The position numbers were made by a program, and so were the translations under genes. Positions 16,686 through 26,466 of a DNA stretch of 64,000 nt are shown here, one piece after another (the stretch's first letter is position 1; each line of letters starts with the position of its first letter). The notes beneath the pieces are model-generated. The model saw only the letters and a list, made by a program, of their open reading frames with translations. It was not told where the DNA came from and did not search any database. The stretch comes from Calothrix sp. NIES-4105 (GTDB lineage: Bacteria; Cyanobacteriota; Cyanobacteriia; Cyanobacteriales; Nostocaceae), in NCBI RefSeq assembly GCF_002368415.1, contig NZ_AP018290.1, positions 3,113,614 through 3,177,613 of the forward strand, written 5' to 3'.

Positions 16686-17182
16686 TACAGTAATCCTTCT
16701 TTAAGTGCTTCAACAACTGGAACTGTATGCAAGCCATATATCCAAACGAGTTCATCACCGAGGAAGACTTGCAGAAAGACTAAACTAGCAAGTATTAACC
16801 CTACACCTAAGTAAGGAACTGGCAGTTTCTCAGGGGTTTTTAAACGAATCACATATCGCCAACCTGTAATTGCGGCAATAATTCCAGATAGTGACCAACC
16901 AATTAGTGTGTGTACACTCAATACAGGTTGTGCCATATCATATGGATGTGCTAACCCTGCTTCAAACTGACCGAAAATGATTGCCACAAATACAGCAACA
17001 GTGGCAAGACACATATTCCACCAACTCACCTCGAACAAACGCGCGTTCTTAGTAAAGTAGCCAATAATGTCGCATACGAAAGCAAACAACACCATTGCAA
17101 TTACAAAGTGAACAATGATGGGGTGAATTGTGTCGGGGTAAGGTAAACCGTGGTCATTTAACTTTTGCAGAAACTCAAACAT
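16685..17182 (-). CDS. DUF2231 membrane protein, first gene of the ARTO operon
   Basis: A 165-residue paralogue of the following gene. PDTIHPIIVHFVIAMVLFAF gives the first helix with the HPxxVH motif typical of DUF2231. Three more helices follow (WWNMCLATVAVFVAIIFGQF, LIGWSLSGIIAAITGWRY, YLGVGLILASLVFLQVFLGD). Two paralogous four-helix units in a row suggest a heteromer. The start at 17182 is the most upstream in-frame ATG; the promoter is probably in the repeat-rich region beyond it. Function is unknown; a redox or haem role beside the oxidase is inferred. Confidence 0.78.
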   Translation of the reverse strand: MFEFLQKLNDHGLPYPDTIHPIIVHFVIAMVLFAFVCDIIGYFTKNARLFEVSWWNMCLATVAVFVAIIFGQFEAGLAHPYDMAQPVLSVHTLIGWSLSGIIAAITGWRYVIRLKTPEKLPVPYLGVGLILASLVFLQVFLGDELVWIYGLHTVPVVEALKEGLL

Positions 17183-17331
17183 AGTATTCTCCTGGGTGCA
17201 ACCTCTAAACTAAACAAAACTTAACAGTTACCTCAATTGTTAAGGAATTTTAGAATTAAAAAAGTTCAAATGGCGACTTTTATTAGTGATTTTTAATGTT
17301 CAGCGTGAGATTTTTTTGTTACAGATATGCA

Positions 17332-17360
17332 GTAGAGACGCGATTTAATCGCGTCTCTAC
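17332..17360. repeat. Dispersed hairpin GTAGAGACGCGA...TCGCGTCTCTAC, copy 1
   Basis: A 12-bp perfect stem with a 5-base loop. A second copy stands at 60103-60130. This hairpin is familiar as a dispersed repeat of many cyanobacterial genomes. The region 17183-18300 has no gene and carries this and two further repeat types; 17691-18300 shows only AT-rich sequence that includes the leader of the next gene. Confidence 0.8.
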
Positions 17361-17390
17361 AAGGATTTTAAGAAACGCACAATTAATGTT

Positions 17391-17430
17391 TGATCCCCCT
17401 AAATCCCCCTTAACAAGGGGGACTTTAAGA
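17391..17430. repeat. C-rich/G-rich hairpin repeat
   Basis: CCCCCTT-AAC-AAGGGGG forms a perfect 7-bp hairpin, preceded by a second CCCCCTAAAT unit. This pattern is a common dispersed cyanobacterial intergenic repeat. It could also end transcripts. Confidence 0.65.
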
Positions 17431-17537
17431 GGCTTTTTATACATCTTTATAAAATATTGAATATCTTTTTCATTCGCCCCCCGAACTCGCGCAGGGCGTG
17501 TACACATAAGTCTCTCAAAATTACTTTTCTTCTCTTT

Positions 17538-17648
17538 CTTTGTGTTCTTTGTGTCTTTGTGGTTCATTAAAAGGAAAAACCACTCTCGTCACGAAGGACA
17601 CAAAGGGAAGAAAAAAGGTAGTTATTCAAATATGTGTGTACACTGTAG
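17538..17648. repeat. CTTTGTG palindromic repeat, copy 1
   Basis: The left part has CTTTGTGTTCTTTGTGTC and TTTGTGGTTCATTAAAAGGA; the right part has the inverted GGACACAAAGG, then ATGTGTGTACACTGTAG. A second copy with the same parts in the same order is at 62746-62879, which shows that this is one mobile or amplified element. Confidence 0.75.
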
Positions 17649-18300
17649 CCTTCCACGCGGGGGTTGGGGGGATCAAAACCAATGCATTTAAAAAAGTAGC
17701 GACAATTACAAAACAAATAGACAAAACTTTGGAGTTTTTACTAATTGAACATCATCTCCTCCAATTGTTCTACGGCGCCAATCATAATAAATAACTCCAT
17801 GAATAGATGGCAATTACAACTTACTCATCTAATTATAGCTTTATATTTCCTTAAACATTATTAAAATATTGAAATTATGTGCTTCACTAATAACAATAAA
17901 AATTTGATAAATGTTCTTGACAAACTTATATCTTCCACCTCAAACAGTAACCGGGTTTCTACGTAAATGTCTACTCGTGAAAGCGATTCATCTATGACAA
18001 TTTTTGAACAACCTGCTATAGCAAATCAAAGCAATCTTAAAAATACGTGTTTACACGCAGAATAAGCATAAAATACTTTATTGTCTTTTCTTATAATTTG
18101 ATAAATAATATACCCAAACTTTACCCTAAGTAGCCTCATTGTTGCTTAAACTGAACATGTAGCCAAGGCTAATACATAAAGCTACAAATTTTCGTTGTGC
18201 TTTCAAGCAGTTGCATAGTCCAAACCGACTAAATCTAATTACAGTGTATCTATAAGATTTAAATCAGCATTTAAACCCCAAAATTTCTGGAGACTTAAAC

Positions 18301-19221
18301 GTGAATAACACTATCAAAAAACTTTTAATCGGCACCTCAATAGTTGTTGGTGCAAGTACTATCGCTTCAGTTCCAGCCCATGCTGCGAGTTTGACTGGCG
18401 CCAGTATCGGTGGCAGCAACGCTAGCGACTACTTTGTTTATGATGTCAACGCTAACAACCAAACTGTTAGAGTGCAGAATAATCAAGCGAATGTGCAAAA
18501 AGTTTTGGATGGTAACGCCGCTAACCCGACTGGAAACGTAGAGCTAGCAGCAAGCAGTGAAGCACAAGGTTTCGATTTCACTAAGAATACTACTTTAACA
18601 GGACAAATTGGTGGCAAAAATATTACCCTTAGCAGCTTGACGGCATCTGACTGGAGTAGCAACGTTGCTGGCGGACTGACTTTTGCTCAAAAATGGTTTA
18701 ATGAAGCTTTGACGGCAAACGGCTTTGGCAGTATTGTCGGCAGCAATAACATTCTAGCACAAGGAATATATAGTGCCGCCTTCAATAAGTTCAACACTGA
18801 TGGTGGGCGCCAAAGATTTAGCGACCCTAATATCTCCTATGTCAACCAAGATGATAGCACTGGTGAAATTAAGATTGGGCTGGCAGGTCACTTTGATGCT
18901 ACGTCTCTGTTATTTGCTGGTCTAACTCCTGAACAACTGGGACAGATAAATGCGTTTAGAGCCAAAACGGGTGCAATACAAGCAAGTGAAATTGTTAAGG
19001 TTTCCTATAATGGTGCATCCCAATTTCTCTACAGTTTCAATGCCACCCGGTCAGGTCTGCTTGCTACCGATGACGGTCAATCCCATAATGGCAACTATGA
19101 AGTTAAATTCCAGGGTGTGGTGCCAACACAAGCAGTACCAGAACCTTCAGTAATGCTGGGTATGTTCGGTGTTGCTGGTATCTTTGGAGTACGACGCAAG
19201 CTGAAAAAAGCACAAGCATAG
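18301..19221 (+). CDS. PEP-CTERM anchored secreted protein
   Basis: A 306-residue exported protein. The signal peptide is residues 1 to about 28, ending in VPAHAAS. The C-terminus has the PEP-CTERM sorting signal: VPEPSVM, a hydrophobic helix (LGMFGVAGIFGV) and the basic tail RRKLKKAQA. The middle is rich in Asn, Ser, Thr and Gly and contains no enzyme motif; it resembles a cyanobacterial PEP-CTERM family of unknown role. The start is a GTG with GGAG about 9 bases upstream. It would be moved to the cell surface and processed by an exosortase, linked to exopolysaccharide export, which fits the EPS locus nearby. The following 360 bp hold no gene. Confidence 0.85.
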   Translation: MNNTIKKLLIGTSIVVGASTIASVPAHAASLTGASIGGSNASDYFVYDVNANNQTVRVQNNQANVQKVLDGNAANPTGNVELAASSEAQGFDFTKNTTLTGQIGGKNITLSSLTASDWSSNVAGGLTFAQKWFNEALTANGFGSIVGSNNILAQGIYSAAFNKFNTDGGRQRFSDPNISYVNQDDSTGEIKIGLAGHFDATSLLFAGLTPEQLGQINAFRAKTGAIQASEIVKVSYNGASQFLYSFNATRSGLLATDDGQSHNGNYEVKFQGVVPTQAVPEPSVMLGMFGVAGIFGVRRKLKKAQA

Positions 19222-19583
19222 TTCGAGAGTTTTACTAACAACGAATGAAGATAGATGTAACGGGTAGGTTGGTTTGACAACAATTCTATTCGTTACATCT
19301 TTTATTTAAGCTTCCATAGATTGATGTTACATAAATAAGCTCGGCACCTCTTATTTTTTATATCAAAGAAGAATATTTAAAAAACTATAAGTAATTTTAC
19401 GAGTCTAATTTTGATAAAAGTAGTATACAAACATAATAGAGGCATATAGCATCTGAAGAACGAAGCTTTGCAATAAATAACTTTGCGCTCCGGAACATAG
19501 AATGCGATTAAACCTCTTTGTGTGCCTATTCTGCTTGATGATTTAAATTTTAAAAACAACTAATAAATAAGCTTTTTGCGTTT

Positions 19584-22500
19584 ATGACATCTAATTCGAT
19601 TAACAACACAAATTTTCAACCTTTAGATAACAGCTTCAATACTAATGTAAATTTACAAGCCTCACTTGCACGAACATCATTAGAAACACTGCGATATGCA
19701 TCATCACTAGCATTTATCGATGCGAGTGTAAGCCAGATTGATAGTTTGATTGCTGGGATGGCGCCTGGTACTGAGGTACATATATTAAAATCAAATAAAG
19801 ATGCAATAACTCAAATCACAGAGACTCTTTTAAATCGTCAAGGCATTTCCAACCTGCATATTATTTCACACGGTAGTGCAGGTAGTTTAGAATTTGCTTC
19901 AAGTTCGCTTAATGCTTATAACATCCGTAGCTATACTGAAAAATTACAGTCTTGGGGTAATGCATTAACTGAAAATGCAGATATTTTACTTTATGGATGT
20001 AATGTTGCAGAGAATGCACTTGGTAAAGCTTTTGTTGAGATAATGCGACAAGTGACAGGTGCCGATGTTGCAGCATCAGATGATTTAACAGGAAGTGGCG
20101 CCATAGGTGGTGACTGGGTACTTGAGTATAAAGCGGGTAGTATCGAAGCTCCAATAGCCTTTTCACTCGATAAAGTTGCAAATTACACCAGCACGCTTAA
20201 TATTTATTCTCCTAGCCTTGTTGGGAATATAAACCCCTTCAGCAACTCTTCTAATGCTGGCTCTAATCCGACAAACTTAGTAAACGTTAACGGTGTACTT
20301 TATTTTACTGCTGATGATGGTGTGAATGGTAGCGAGTTATGGCGCCTTAACCCAGGTAGTAATAATCCCGTTATGGTGCAAGATATCAATCCTACTCGTG
20401 GTTTTGGCTCGAATCCATCAAATTTAACTAGTATGTACGGTACGCTTTATTTTACTGCTGATGATGGAATCAGCGGGGTAGAATTGTGGCGCTTAGATGG
20501 GGGAGGTAATCCAGTTCTGGTTCGAGATATTAACGGCAATCAAAGCGTCAGCTCGAATCCGGCAAATTTCACAAAAGCTAACGGTAAATTTTATTTTACT
20601 GCAAATGATGGGCAAGGTAACAAGTTATGGCAAATGGATCAATTTGGATACCCGGTATTAGTTGAAGGCATAAACAATCTTTATAATCCGTCGAACTTGG
20701 GAAATGTCAACGGTGTACTCTACTTTAGCGCTTATGATGACAATTCTCAAGGCAGCACTTTGTGGCGATTAGATACATCAAATAACCCCTACCCGGTTCG
20801 TGTTGTAGGTAACATCAGTGAAGTTCCATATAATCCATCTAATTTTACAAACGTCAACGGTACACTCTATTTTACTGCTGGTAATGATCGTGTCCAATTG
20901 TGGAAGCTAAATACAGATGGGCAACCTGTTTTGGCTCAAAATAATTATACAAGCCCTACAACTAGTTATAATCTATCTAATTTAATCAACGTTAACGGTA
21001 CACTATACTTTACTGCTGATAGTGGTATGGGTATCAACGAATTAATGCGCCTCGACACTAACGGTAATTTTGTTCGCGTTGAGTATGCTCAAGATAGCTA
21101 CTATCAAGCATTGCCACCATTACCTGAACTTGCTAGCAATCCTGCAAATTTGACAAATATTAACGGTATACTCTATTTCACTGCTAGTAATAGATTTTCA
21201 GGCAATGAATTATGGCGCCTTGATGCATCGGGAAGAATAATTCAGATGCAAGATATTAACCAAGGTGCTGCCAGTTCAAATCCGTCAAATTTAACTAATA
21301 TCAATGGCAAACTTTATTTTACTGCTGATGATGGTAATCAAGGTACTGAATTGTGGTATTTTGACCCAAATAATAATATTATGCAGCAGGTTGAAGATAT
21401 TAATCCAGATTTTGGGGTTGGCTCAAATCCATCAAATATAACAAACGTCAACGGTACAATATACTTTACTGCTGATAATGGTAAAAATGGTACCGAGTTA
21501 TGGAGACTTGATGGTAGTGGCTACCCAATGCAAGTTCAAGATATTTCCACTACAGGCAACGTTAGTTCTAACCCGTCAAATATTACTGATGTTAACGGGA
21601 TAATATATTTTACCGCTGATAACGGTGTTCACGGTAATGAATTATGGCGCCTTGATTCAGGTGGTAACGCGGTTCTAGTTGAAAATATCCGTAATAAAGA
21701 TAGAGGCGGCTCAAATCCTTCAAATCTAGTTAACGTGAACGGAACACTTTATTTTACCGCTGATGATGGAGTTAATGGCAAGGAATTATGGAAAATAGAA
21801 GCAGGTGGTAAGCCAGTTCTAGTGAAAGATATTGTTGATGGTAAAGGGAGTTCTAATCCATCAAATTTGACCAATGTAAATGGTACGCTATACTTTACTG
21901 CCAATGATGAAATGGGCAGAGTCCAGCTATGGACAATTGATAGGTTCAATAATAATCCGTATGAACCAGTTCGCCTAATCGATATCGGCGCCTATGGAAC
22001 TTCTTCCAATCCATCAAACTTAATCAGTGTTAACGGCACGCTCTACTTTACTGCCAAAAATCAAAATAACGATATTAGATTGTGGTATGTTAACCCAGGT
22101 ATGTGGCCAAGCCAGGTTAGCGTTGGGCAATGGGATTATAACGCTTCAAATCCTTCAAATCTAATCACAGTTAACGATACGCTGTACTTCACCACTAATG
22201 ATGGAACTAGATTATGGCGACTTAATGGATTTAGCAACGCTGTCTCAGTTGATTTTTCCTACAGTAGCACTAACTTAAAAATATCAAATCTAGTTAACGT
22301 CAATGGAACACTCTTCTTTACTACTAATGACCCAAGAAATCTTACTGAATTATGGAAAATAGATTCCAGTTACTACAGTGGTTACGGTAGCCCGATGTCG
22401 GTTGGCATAATTAATGCTAGTGGTAATTATAATTATAATTATAATTATAATGCTCCTTCTCAAGCATCTAATTTTACAAATGTCAATGGGACGCTTTTCT

Positions 22501-25500
22501 TTACTGCTGATGATGGTAGAGGCGGAATAGGTCTATGGCAGTATACTAACAACAGCAACAGCACCTACATGGGTTTGAGACAAATTCAAAATATCAATTA
22601 CAAAGGTAGTAATCCTAACGTCTCGAATTTAACTTATTTTAACAATACTCTTTATTTCACCGCCGATAATGGTTTTAGCGGTGTGGAATTATATCGACTT
22701 GACACGAATGGTAATGCAGTCAACGTCCGAAATATTCGCGATGGTGGTAGTTCCAATCCATCTAATTTAGTAGTTCTTAACGGTGCCCTTTACTTTACAG
22801 CCGATGATGGTATTTATGGTAGGGAATTATGGCGCCTCGACAAGGCAGGCAATTTGTCTTTAGTTAGAGATATTCGCTTTAGCGGCGGTGCTGGTTCTAA
22901 CCCCTCAAACTTTACCAACGTTAACGGTACACTTTATTTTACTGCCAATGATGGAACCAGAGGTACTGAATTGTGGCACCTTGACACATTAGGAAACCCA
23001 GTAATCGTTCGAGATATCAACATGGGAGAGGCGCCTGCCAATCCATCAGATTTGATAAACATCAACGGTAAACTTTATTTTACTGCAGATGATGGTACTG
23101 GTAGACAACTGTGGGAAATTAGCCCTGGAGCCTATGAGCCAAACCGTATTTATTTAAACTACAACGGGGGAATGCCTACTGATCCATCAAACTTAATGGA
23201 TATTAACGGTACACTCTACTTTACAGCTAGTTCTGGAATAAATAGTAGACAACTGTGGCGAATTGTTCCTGGAAGCGCTCCCGTTCAACTTACAAACTTT
23301 AATAATTTTGATGGAGTTGGCTCAAATATATCTAATTTGATGGATGTTAACGGTACACTCTACTTTACCGCTGATGATTACACTGGAAGCGAATTATGGC
23401 GAATTGATGGCAATGGAAATTCAATCATACTGGATATTAATAATAGCCCAGTAGCTTCTAATCCATCGAATTTTACTAATGTTAACGGCACTCTTTATTT
23501 CACTGCAAATGAACAGTACGATAGCACTCAAATATGGCAAATTGGTACAGATGGAAACCCCGTTAGGATAACTAATACTTACGGTTTTTGGATTTCTAAT
23601 CCATCGAATTTGACTAATGTCAATGGTACTCTCTACTTTACAGGTGTTGGTTCTTCAGGTAGTAAATTATGGCATCTTGATCCAAATGGATATCCTATTT
23701 CGGTAGGAATTTCCTATAATATTAGCAGTGAATACTCTAATCCATCAAGTTTAACAGTTATCAACGGCATTCTTTACTTTACAGCTAATGATGGTTCTAA
23801 TAAAACCAAGTTGTGGCAAGTTGATGCAATGGGGAATGCAGTACAAGTTGGAGGCAATTATTACTACGGCACTTCTTATTCTAACCCCTCGAATTTGACA
23901 AATATCAACGGTGTACTCTATTTCACTGCTGAAAGTGATAATAGTCTGGGTAGCGTCGAATTATGGCGCCTAGAGACAAACGGCAATTTTAGTTACTTGC
24001 GAGAAATTCGTATCAAAGATTTCGGTGGTTCGCATCCAGGAGACTTAACAAATGTTAATGGTACGCTTTATTTTACTGCCGATGACGGTAAAACTGGTAA
24101 GGAACTGTGGAAAATTGATAATAATGCGATAAATCCAGTTCTAGTTAGAGATATTCGTGATGGCAGGGGTAGCTCAAATCCATCAAATTTAATAAATATC
24201 AACGGTACGTTATACTTTGGAGCCAATGATGGTATAAATGGCGCCGAGCTTTGGAAAGTTGTCGAGCCGAATAAGGTGCCAGTGTTAACAGGTACTGTTA
24301 GTAAATCAGGAGATGAAGACACCGTTATTACCTTCACCAGCACCGACTTTACTAGTAAATTCTCTGATGCTGATGGTGATAATCTCAAAGAAATTAGAAT
24401 TATCTCGATACCTCTTGGTGGTAAATTAAAGCTTGGCAATGCTACTGTTTTCAGCTATCAATCAATTGCAATTACCGACATTGCCAACCTTACATTTGTA
24501 CCTGATGCCGACTTTAATGGTACTGTCAGCTTCCAATGGGAGGGTTTCGACGGTAATTACTCTACCATGAATTATGCCGATGTAACTTTGACTATTAAAC
24601 CAGTCAACGACATTCCTATTATCGGTAACATCAGTAAATCTGGCGATGAAGATAGAATTATTTCTTTCACTACTGGTGACTTCGTTAGTAAATTTACTGA
24701 TTTTGAGAATGATACATTAACCAAAATTAAAATTACCTCACTCCCCAACGACGGTAAATTGAAGCTTGGTAACACCGATGTTACTCTCAACCAAGAAATT
24801 GCAGTTGCTGACATTGCTAATCTTGTATTTGCACCCAATGCTAACTTCAACGGCGCCGTTTCTTTCACTTGGAACGGTTTTGATGGTAGTTCATATGCGG
24901 CGACTAATGCAACTGTTAATATCAATATTAATTCAACCCCTGAATGGCAAATTGTTGCAGTTGAAGATTTTACAGGTGATGGTAAGCAAAATATTCTCCA
25001 ACGTGATTCTGAGACGGGTAATTATAGATTGTGGCGCCTTAACGCGAACAAAATTGGCGAAACCATTGCACTACCGAAAATGGACTCAAGTTGGAAAATA
25101 ACCAGTATTGCTAACTTCGATGGCAACAAGACCAAAGATATCTTCTGGCAATCAACAAACGGAGAAAATCAAATTTGGCGAATGAGTGCAAATGGCGCCC
25201 AAGTAATCAACCTCCCATCTATTAATCCAAACAACGTCACAATTCAGCACATTGGTGACTTCGACGGTGATGGGGATGCCGACATTTTACTTCGTGATAG
25301 TAGTAATGGAGAAATTAAAATATGGGAAGCAAACCCAACTAACTCTAATTTAATTCGTGAAGTCGTATTAGCGAGCGTTGCAGATAATAACATCCAGATT
25401 AAGCAAGTCTCTGATTTAGATGCTGATGGAGATTTAGATATTTTCTGGCACAACGACAAAACCGGGTACACTGCGATTTGGCAAATGACTGGGACGAATT

Positions 25501-26276
25501 TGTCACTCGGTGTCCAACTACCAACTGTTTCAGATACAAATACCAAAATTCAACTAATCGCTGATTTTGATAATGACACAGACATGGATATTCTTTGGTA
25601 CGATGGCACCACAGGATTAACAGCATTATGGGAAATGGATCGTATTAACTTAAAGCAAGGTATTGTTTTAGGTTATGTCAGTGACACTGATATCAAAATA
25701 AAGCATATTGCTGATTTTGATGGAGACAAAGATTTAGATATTCTCTGGTACAACGATAAAACAGGGTACACTGCGATTTGGGAAATCGACGGTGTTAACC
25801 TCAAAAAGGGCATAGTTTTAGCTTCTGCTATCGACACAAATACCAAGATTGAACGCATTGCTGATTTTGATGGTGATGGCGATTTGGATATCTTGTGGTA
25901 CAACGCACTAACAGGGTTGACTGCTTCTTGGCAGATGAATGGTGTAAATCTACAGCAAGGGATTACTCTAAGTTACGTAAGTGATACGAATACTAAAATC
26001 AAATCAATTGCCAATTTTGATGGTGTAAGCGACTTAGATATTTTCTGGCATAACGAAACAACTGGGTTTACCACAATCTGGAATATGAATGGCGCCAACT
26101 TACAGCAAGGGTTCGTTTTACCAAAAATAGAAACTGGCTTTAAGGTTCATATAGTAGGTGATTTTAACGGTGATGGGAAGTTGGATGTTGTTTGGTACAA
26201 TTCAACTACTAGCGCGACAAAAGTATGGTTGACCGATGGTGTTGGTCTTCTCGAAGACATCTTACTCCCTAGCTAA
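19584..26276 (+). CDS. Giant DUF4347 surface protein with 28 ELW repeats and VCBS repeats
   Basis: A 2230-residue repeat protein. Residues from about 45 to 210 are a DUF4347 domain (SLAFIDASV, NLHIISHGSAG, ADILLYGCNVA). Residues from about 225 to 1560 hold 28 repeats of about 48 residues whose core is NPSNLTNVNGTLYFTADDG followed by ELWRLD. Two cadherin-like repeats follow, each beginning GDED (about 1575-1785), and then nine FG-GAP/VCBS-type units of the form DFDGDGDLDILWYN (about 1790-2225). Asp-rich loops suggest calcium binding. It has no classical signal peptide, and DUF4347 proteins are usually taken to leave by type I secretion. A role in adhesion or the outer layer is inferred. Most of the last repeats are shared almost unchanged with the next gene. 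Confidence 0.9.
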   Translation: MTSNSINNTNFQPLDNSFNTNVNLQASLARTSLETLRYASSLAFIDASVSQIDSLIAGMAPGTEVHILKSNKDAITQITETLLNRQGISNLHIISHGSAGSLEFASSSLNAYNIRSYTEKLQSWGNALTENADILLYGCNVAENALGKAFVEIMRQVTGADVAASDDLTGSGAIGGDWVLEYKAGSIEAPIAFSLDKVANYTSTLNIYSPSLVGNINPFSNSSNAGSNPTNLVNVNGVLYFTADDGVNGSELWRLNPGSNNPVMVQDINPTRGFGSNPSNLTSMYGTLYFTADDGISGVELWRLDGGGNPVLVRDINGNQSVSSNPANFTKANGKFYFTANDGQGNKLWQMDQFGYPVLVEGINNLYNPSNLGNVNGVLYFSAYDDNSQGSTLWRLDTSNNPYPVRVVGNISEVPYNPSNFTNVNGTLYFTAGNDRVQLWKLNTDGQPVLAQNNYTSPTTSYNLSNLINVNGTLYFTADSGMGINELMRLDTNGNFVRVEYAQDSYYQALPPLPELASNPANLTNINGILYFTASNRFSGNELWRLDASGRIIQMQDINQGAASSNPSNLTNINGKLYFTADDGNQGTELWYFDPNNNIMQQVEDINPDFGVGSNPSNITNVNGTIYFTADNGKNGTELWRLDGSGYPMQVQDISTTGNVSSNPSNITDVNGIIYFTADNGVHGNELWRLDSGGNAVLVENIRNKDRGGSNPSNLVNVNGTLYFTADDGVNGKELWKIEAGGKPVLVKDIVDGKGSSNPSNLTNVNGTLYFTANDEMGRVQLWTIDRFNNNPYEPVRLIDIGAYGTSSNPSNLISVNGTLYFTAKNQNNDIRLWYVNPGMWPSQVSVGQWDYNASNPSNLITVNDTLYFTTNDGTRLWRLNGFSNAVSVDFSYSSTNLKISNLVNVNGTLFFTTNDPRNLTELWKIDSSYYSGYGSPMSVGIINASGNYNYNYNYNAPSQASNFTNVNGTLFFTADDGRGGIGLWQYTNNSNSTYMGLRQIQNINYKGSNPNVSNLTYFNNTLYFTADNGFSGVELYRLDTNGNAVNVRNIRDGGSSNPSNLVVLNGALYFTADDGIYGRELWRLDKAGNLSLVRDIRFSGGAGSNPSNFTNVNGTLYFTANDGTRGTELWHLDTLGNPVIVRDINMGEAPANPSDLININGKLYFTADDGTGRQLWEISPGAYEPNRIYLNYNGGMPTDPSNLMDINGTLYFTASSGINSRQLWRIVPGSAPVQLTNFNNFDGVGSNISNLMDVNGTLYFTADDYTGSELWRIDGNGNSIILDINNSPVASNPSNFTNVNGTLYFTANEQYDSTQIWQIGTDGNPVRITNTYGFWISNPSNLTNVNGTLYFTGVGSSGSKLWHLDPNGYPISVGISYNISSEYSNPSSLTVINGILYFTANDGSNKTKLWQVDAMGNAVQVGGNYYYGTSYSNPSNLTNINGVLYFTAESDNSLGSVELWRLETNGNFSYLREIRIKDFGGSHPGDLTNVNGTLYFTADDGKTGKELWKIDNNAINPVLVRDIRDGRGSSNPSNLININGTLYFGANDGINGAELWKVVEPNKVPVLTGTVSKSGDEDTVITFTSTDFTSKFSDADGDNLKEIRIISIPLGGKLKLGNATVFSYQSIAITDIANLTFVPDADFNGTVSFQWEGFDGNYSTMNYADVTLTIKPVNDIPIIGNISKSGDEDRIISFTTGDFVSKFTDFENDTLTKIKITSLPNDGKLKLGNTDVTLNQEIAVADIANLVFAPNANFNGAVSFTWNGFDGSSYAATNATVNININSTPEWQIVAVEDFTGDGKQNILQRDSETGNYRLWRLNANKIGETIALPKMDSSWKITSIANFDGNKTKDIFWQSTNGENQIWRMSANGAQVINLPSINPNNVTIQHIGDFDGDGDADILLRDSSNGEIKIWEANPTNSNLIREVVLASVADNNIQIKQVSDLDADGDLDIFWHNDKTGYTAIWQMTGTNLSLGVQLPTVSDTNTKIQLIADFDNDTDMDILWYDGTTGLTALWEMDRINLKQGIVLGYVSDTDIKIKHIADFDGDKDLDILWYNDKTGYTAIWEIDGVNLKKGIVLASAIDTNTKIERIADFDGDGDLDILWYNALTGLTASWQMNGVNLQQGITLSYVSDTNTKIKSIANFDGVSDLDIFWHNETTGFTTIWNMNGANLQQGFVLPKIETGFKVHIVGDFNGDGKLDVVWYNSTTSATKVWLTDGVGLLEDILLPS
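22424..22450 (+). repeat. Hexanucleotide repeat AATTAT within coding sequence
   Basis: Four and a half copies of AATTAT encode an Asn-Tyr run in repeat 16 of the giant protein. It is divisible by three, so expansion or contraction keeps the frame and changes one loop in length. Confidence 0.85.
25281..26131 (+). repeat. 851-bp near-identical segment, copy 1
   Basis: This stretch matches 29164-30014 with about four base differences that I could find. It encodes six VCBS-type repeats in the first giant gene. The flanks diverge sharply at both ends, which looks like gene conversion or segmental exchange between the two neighbouring genes. Confidence 0.93.
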
Positions 26277-26466
26277 ATAAAAATCGGCGCCCTCAAGGGT
26301 GTCACGCAAACAGTGAGCAACAAAAAGATTTAAGTAATTATAAGTAATTTCACTAAGCATAAATTGGTCAAATTTAGCATACAACCGATATATAGCTAGC
26401 CTCTTGATGCTAGCGGTTTGTAAAGCCTAGATAGTATTGATCAACCATTATAAGAATCAGCCTTTT

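Noticed and set aside
20281-24270. Regularly spaced DNA repeats that could be mistaken for a repeat array
   Set aside because: They are the coding sequence of 28 diverged protein repeats, kept in frame with synonymous changes.
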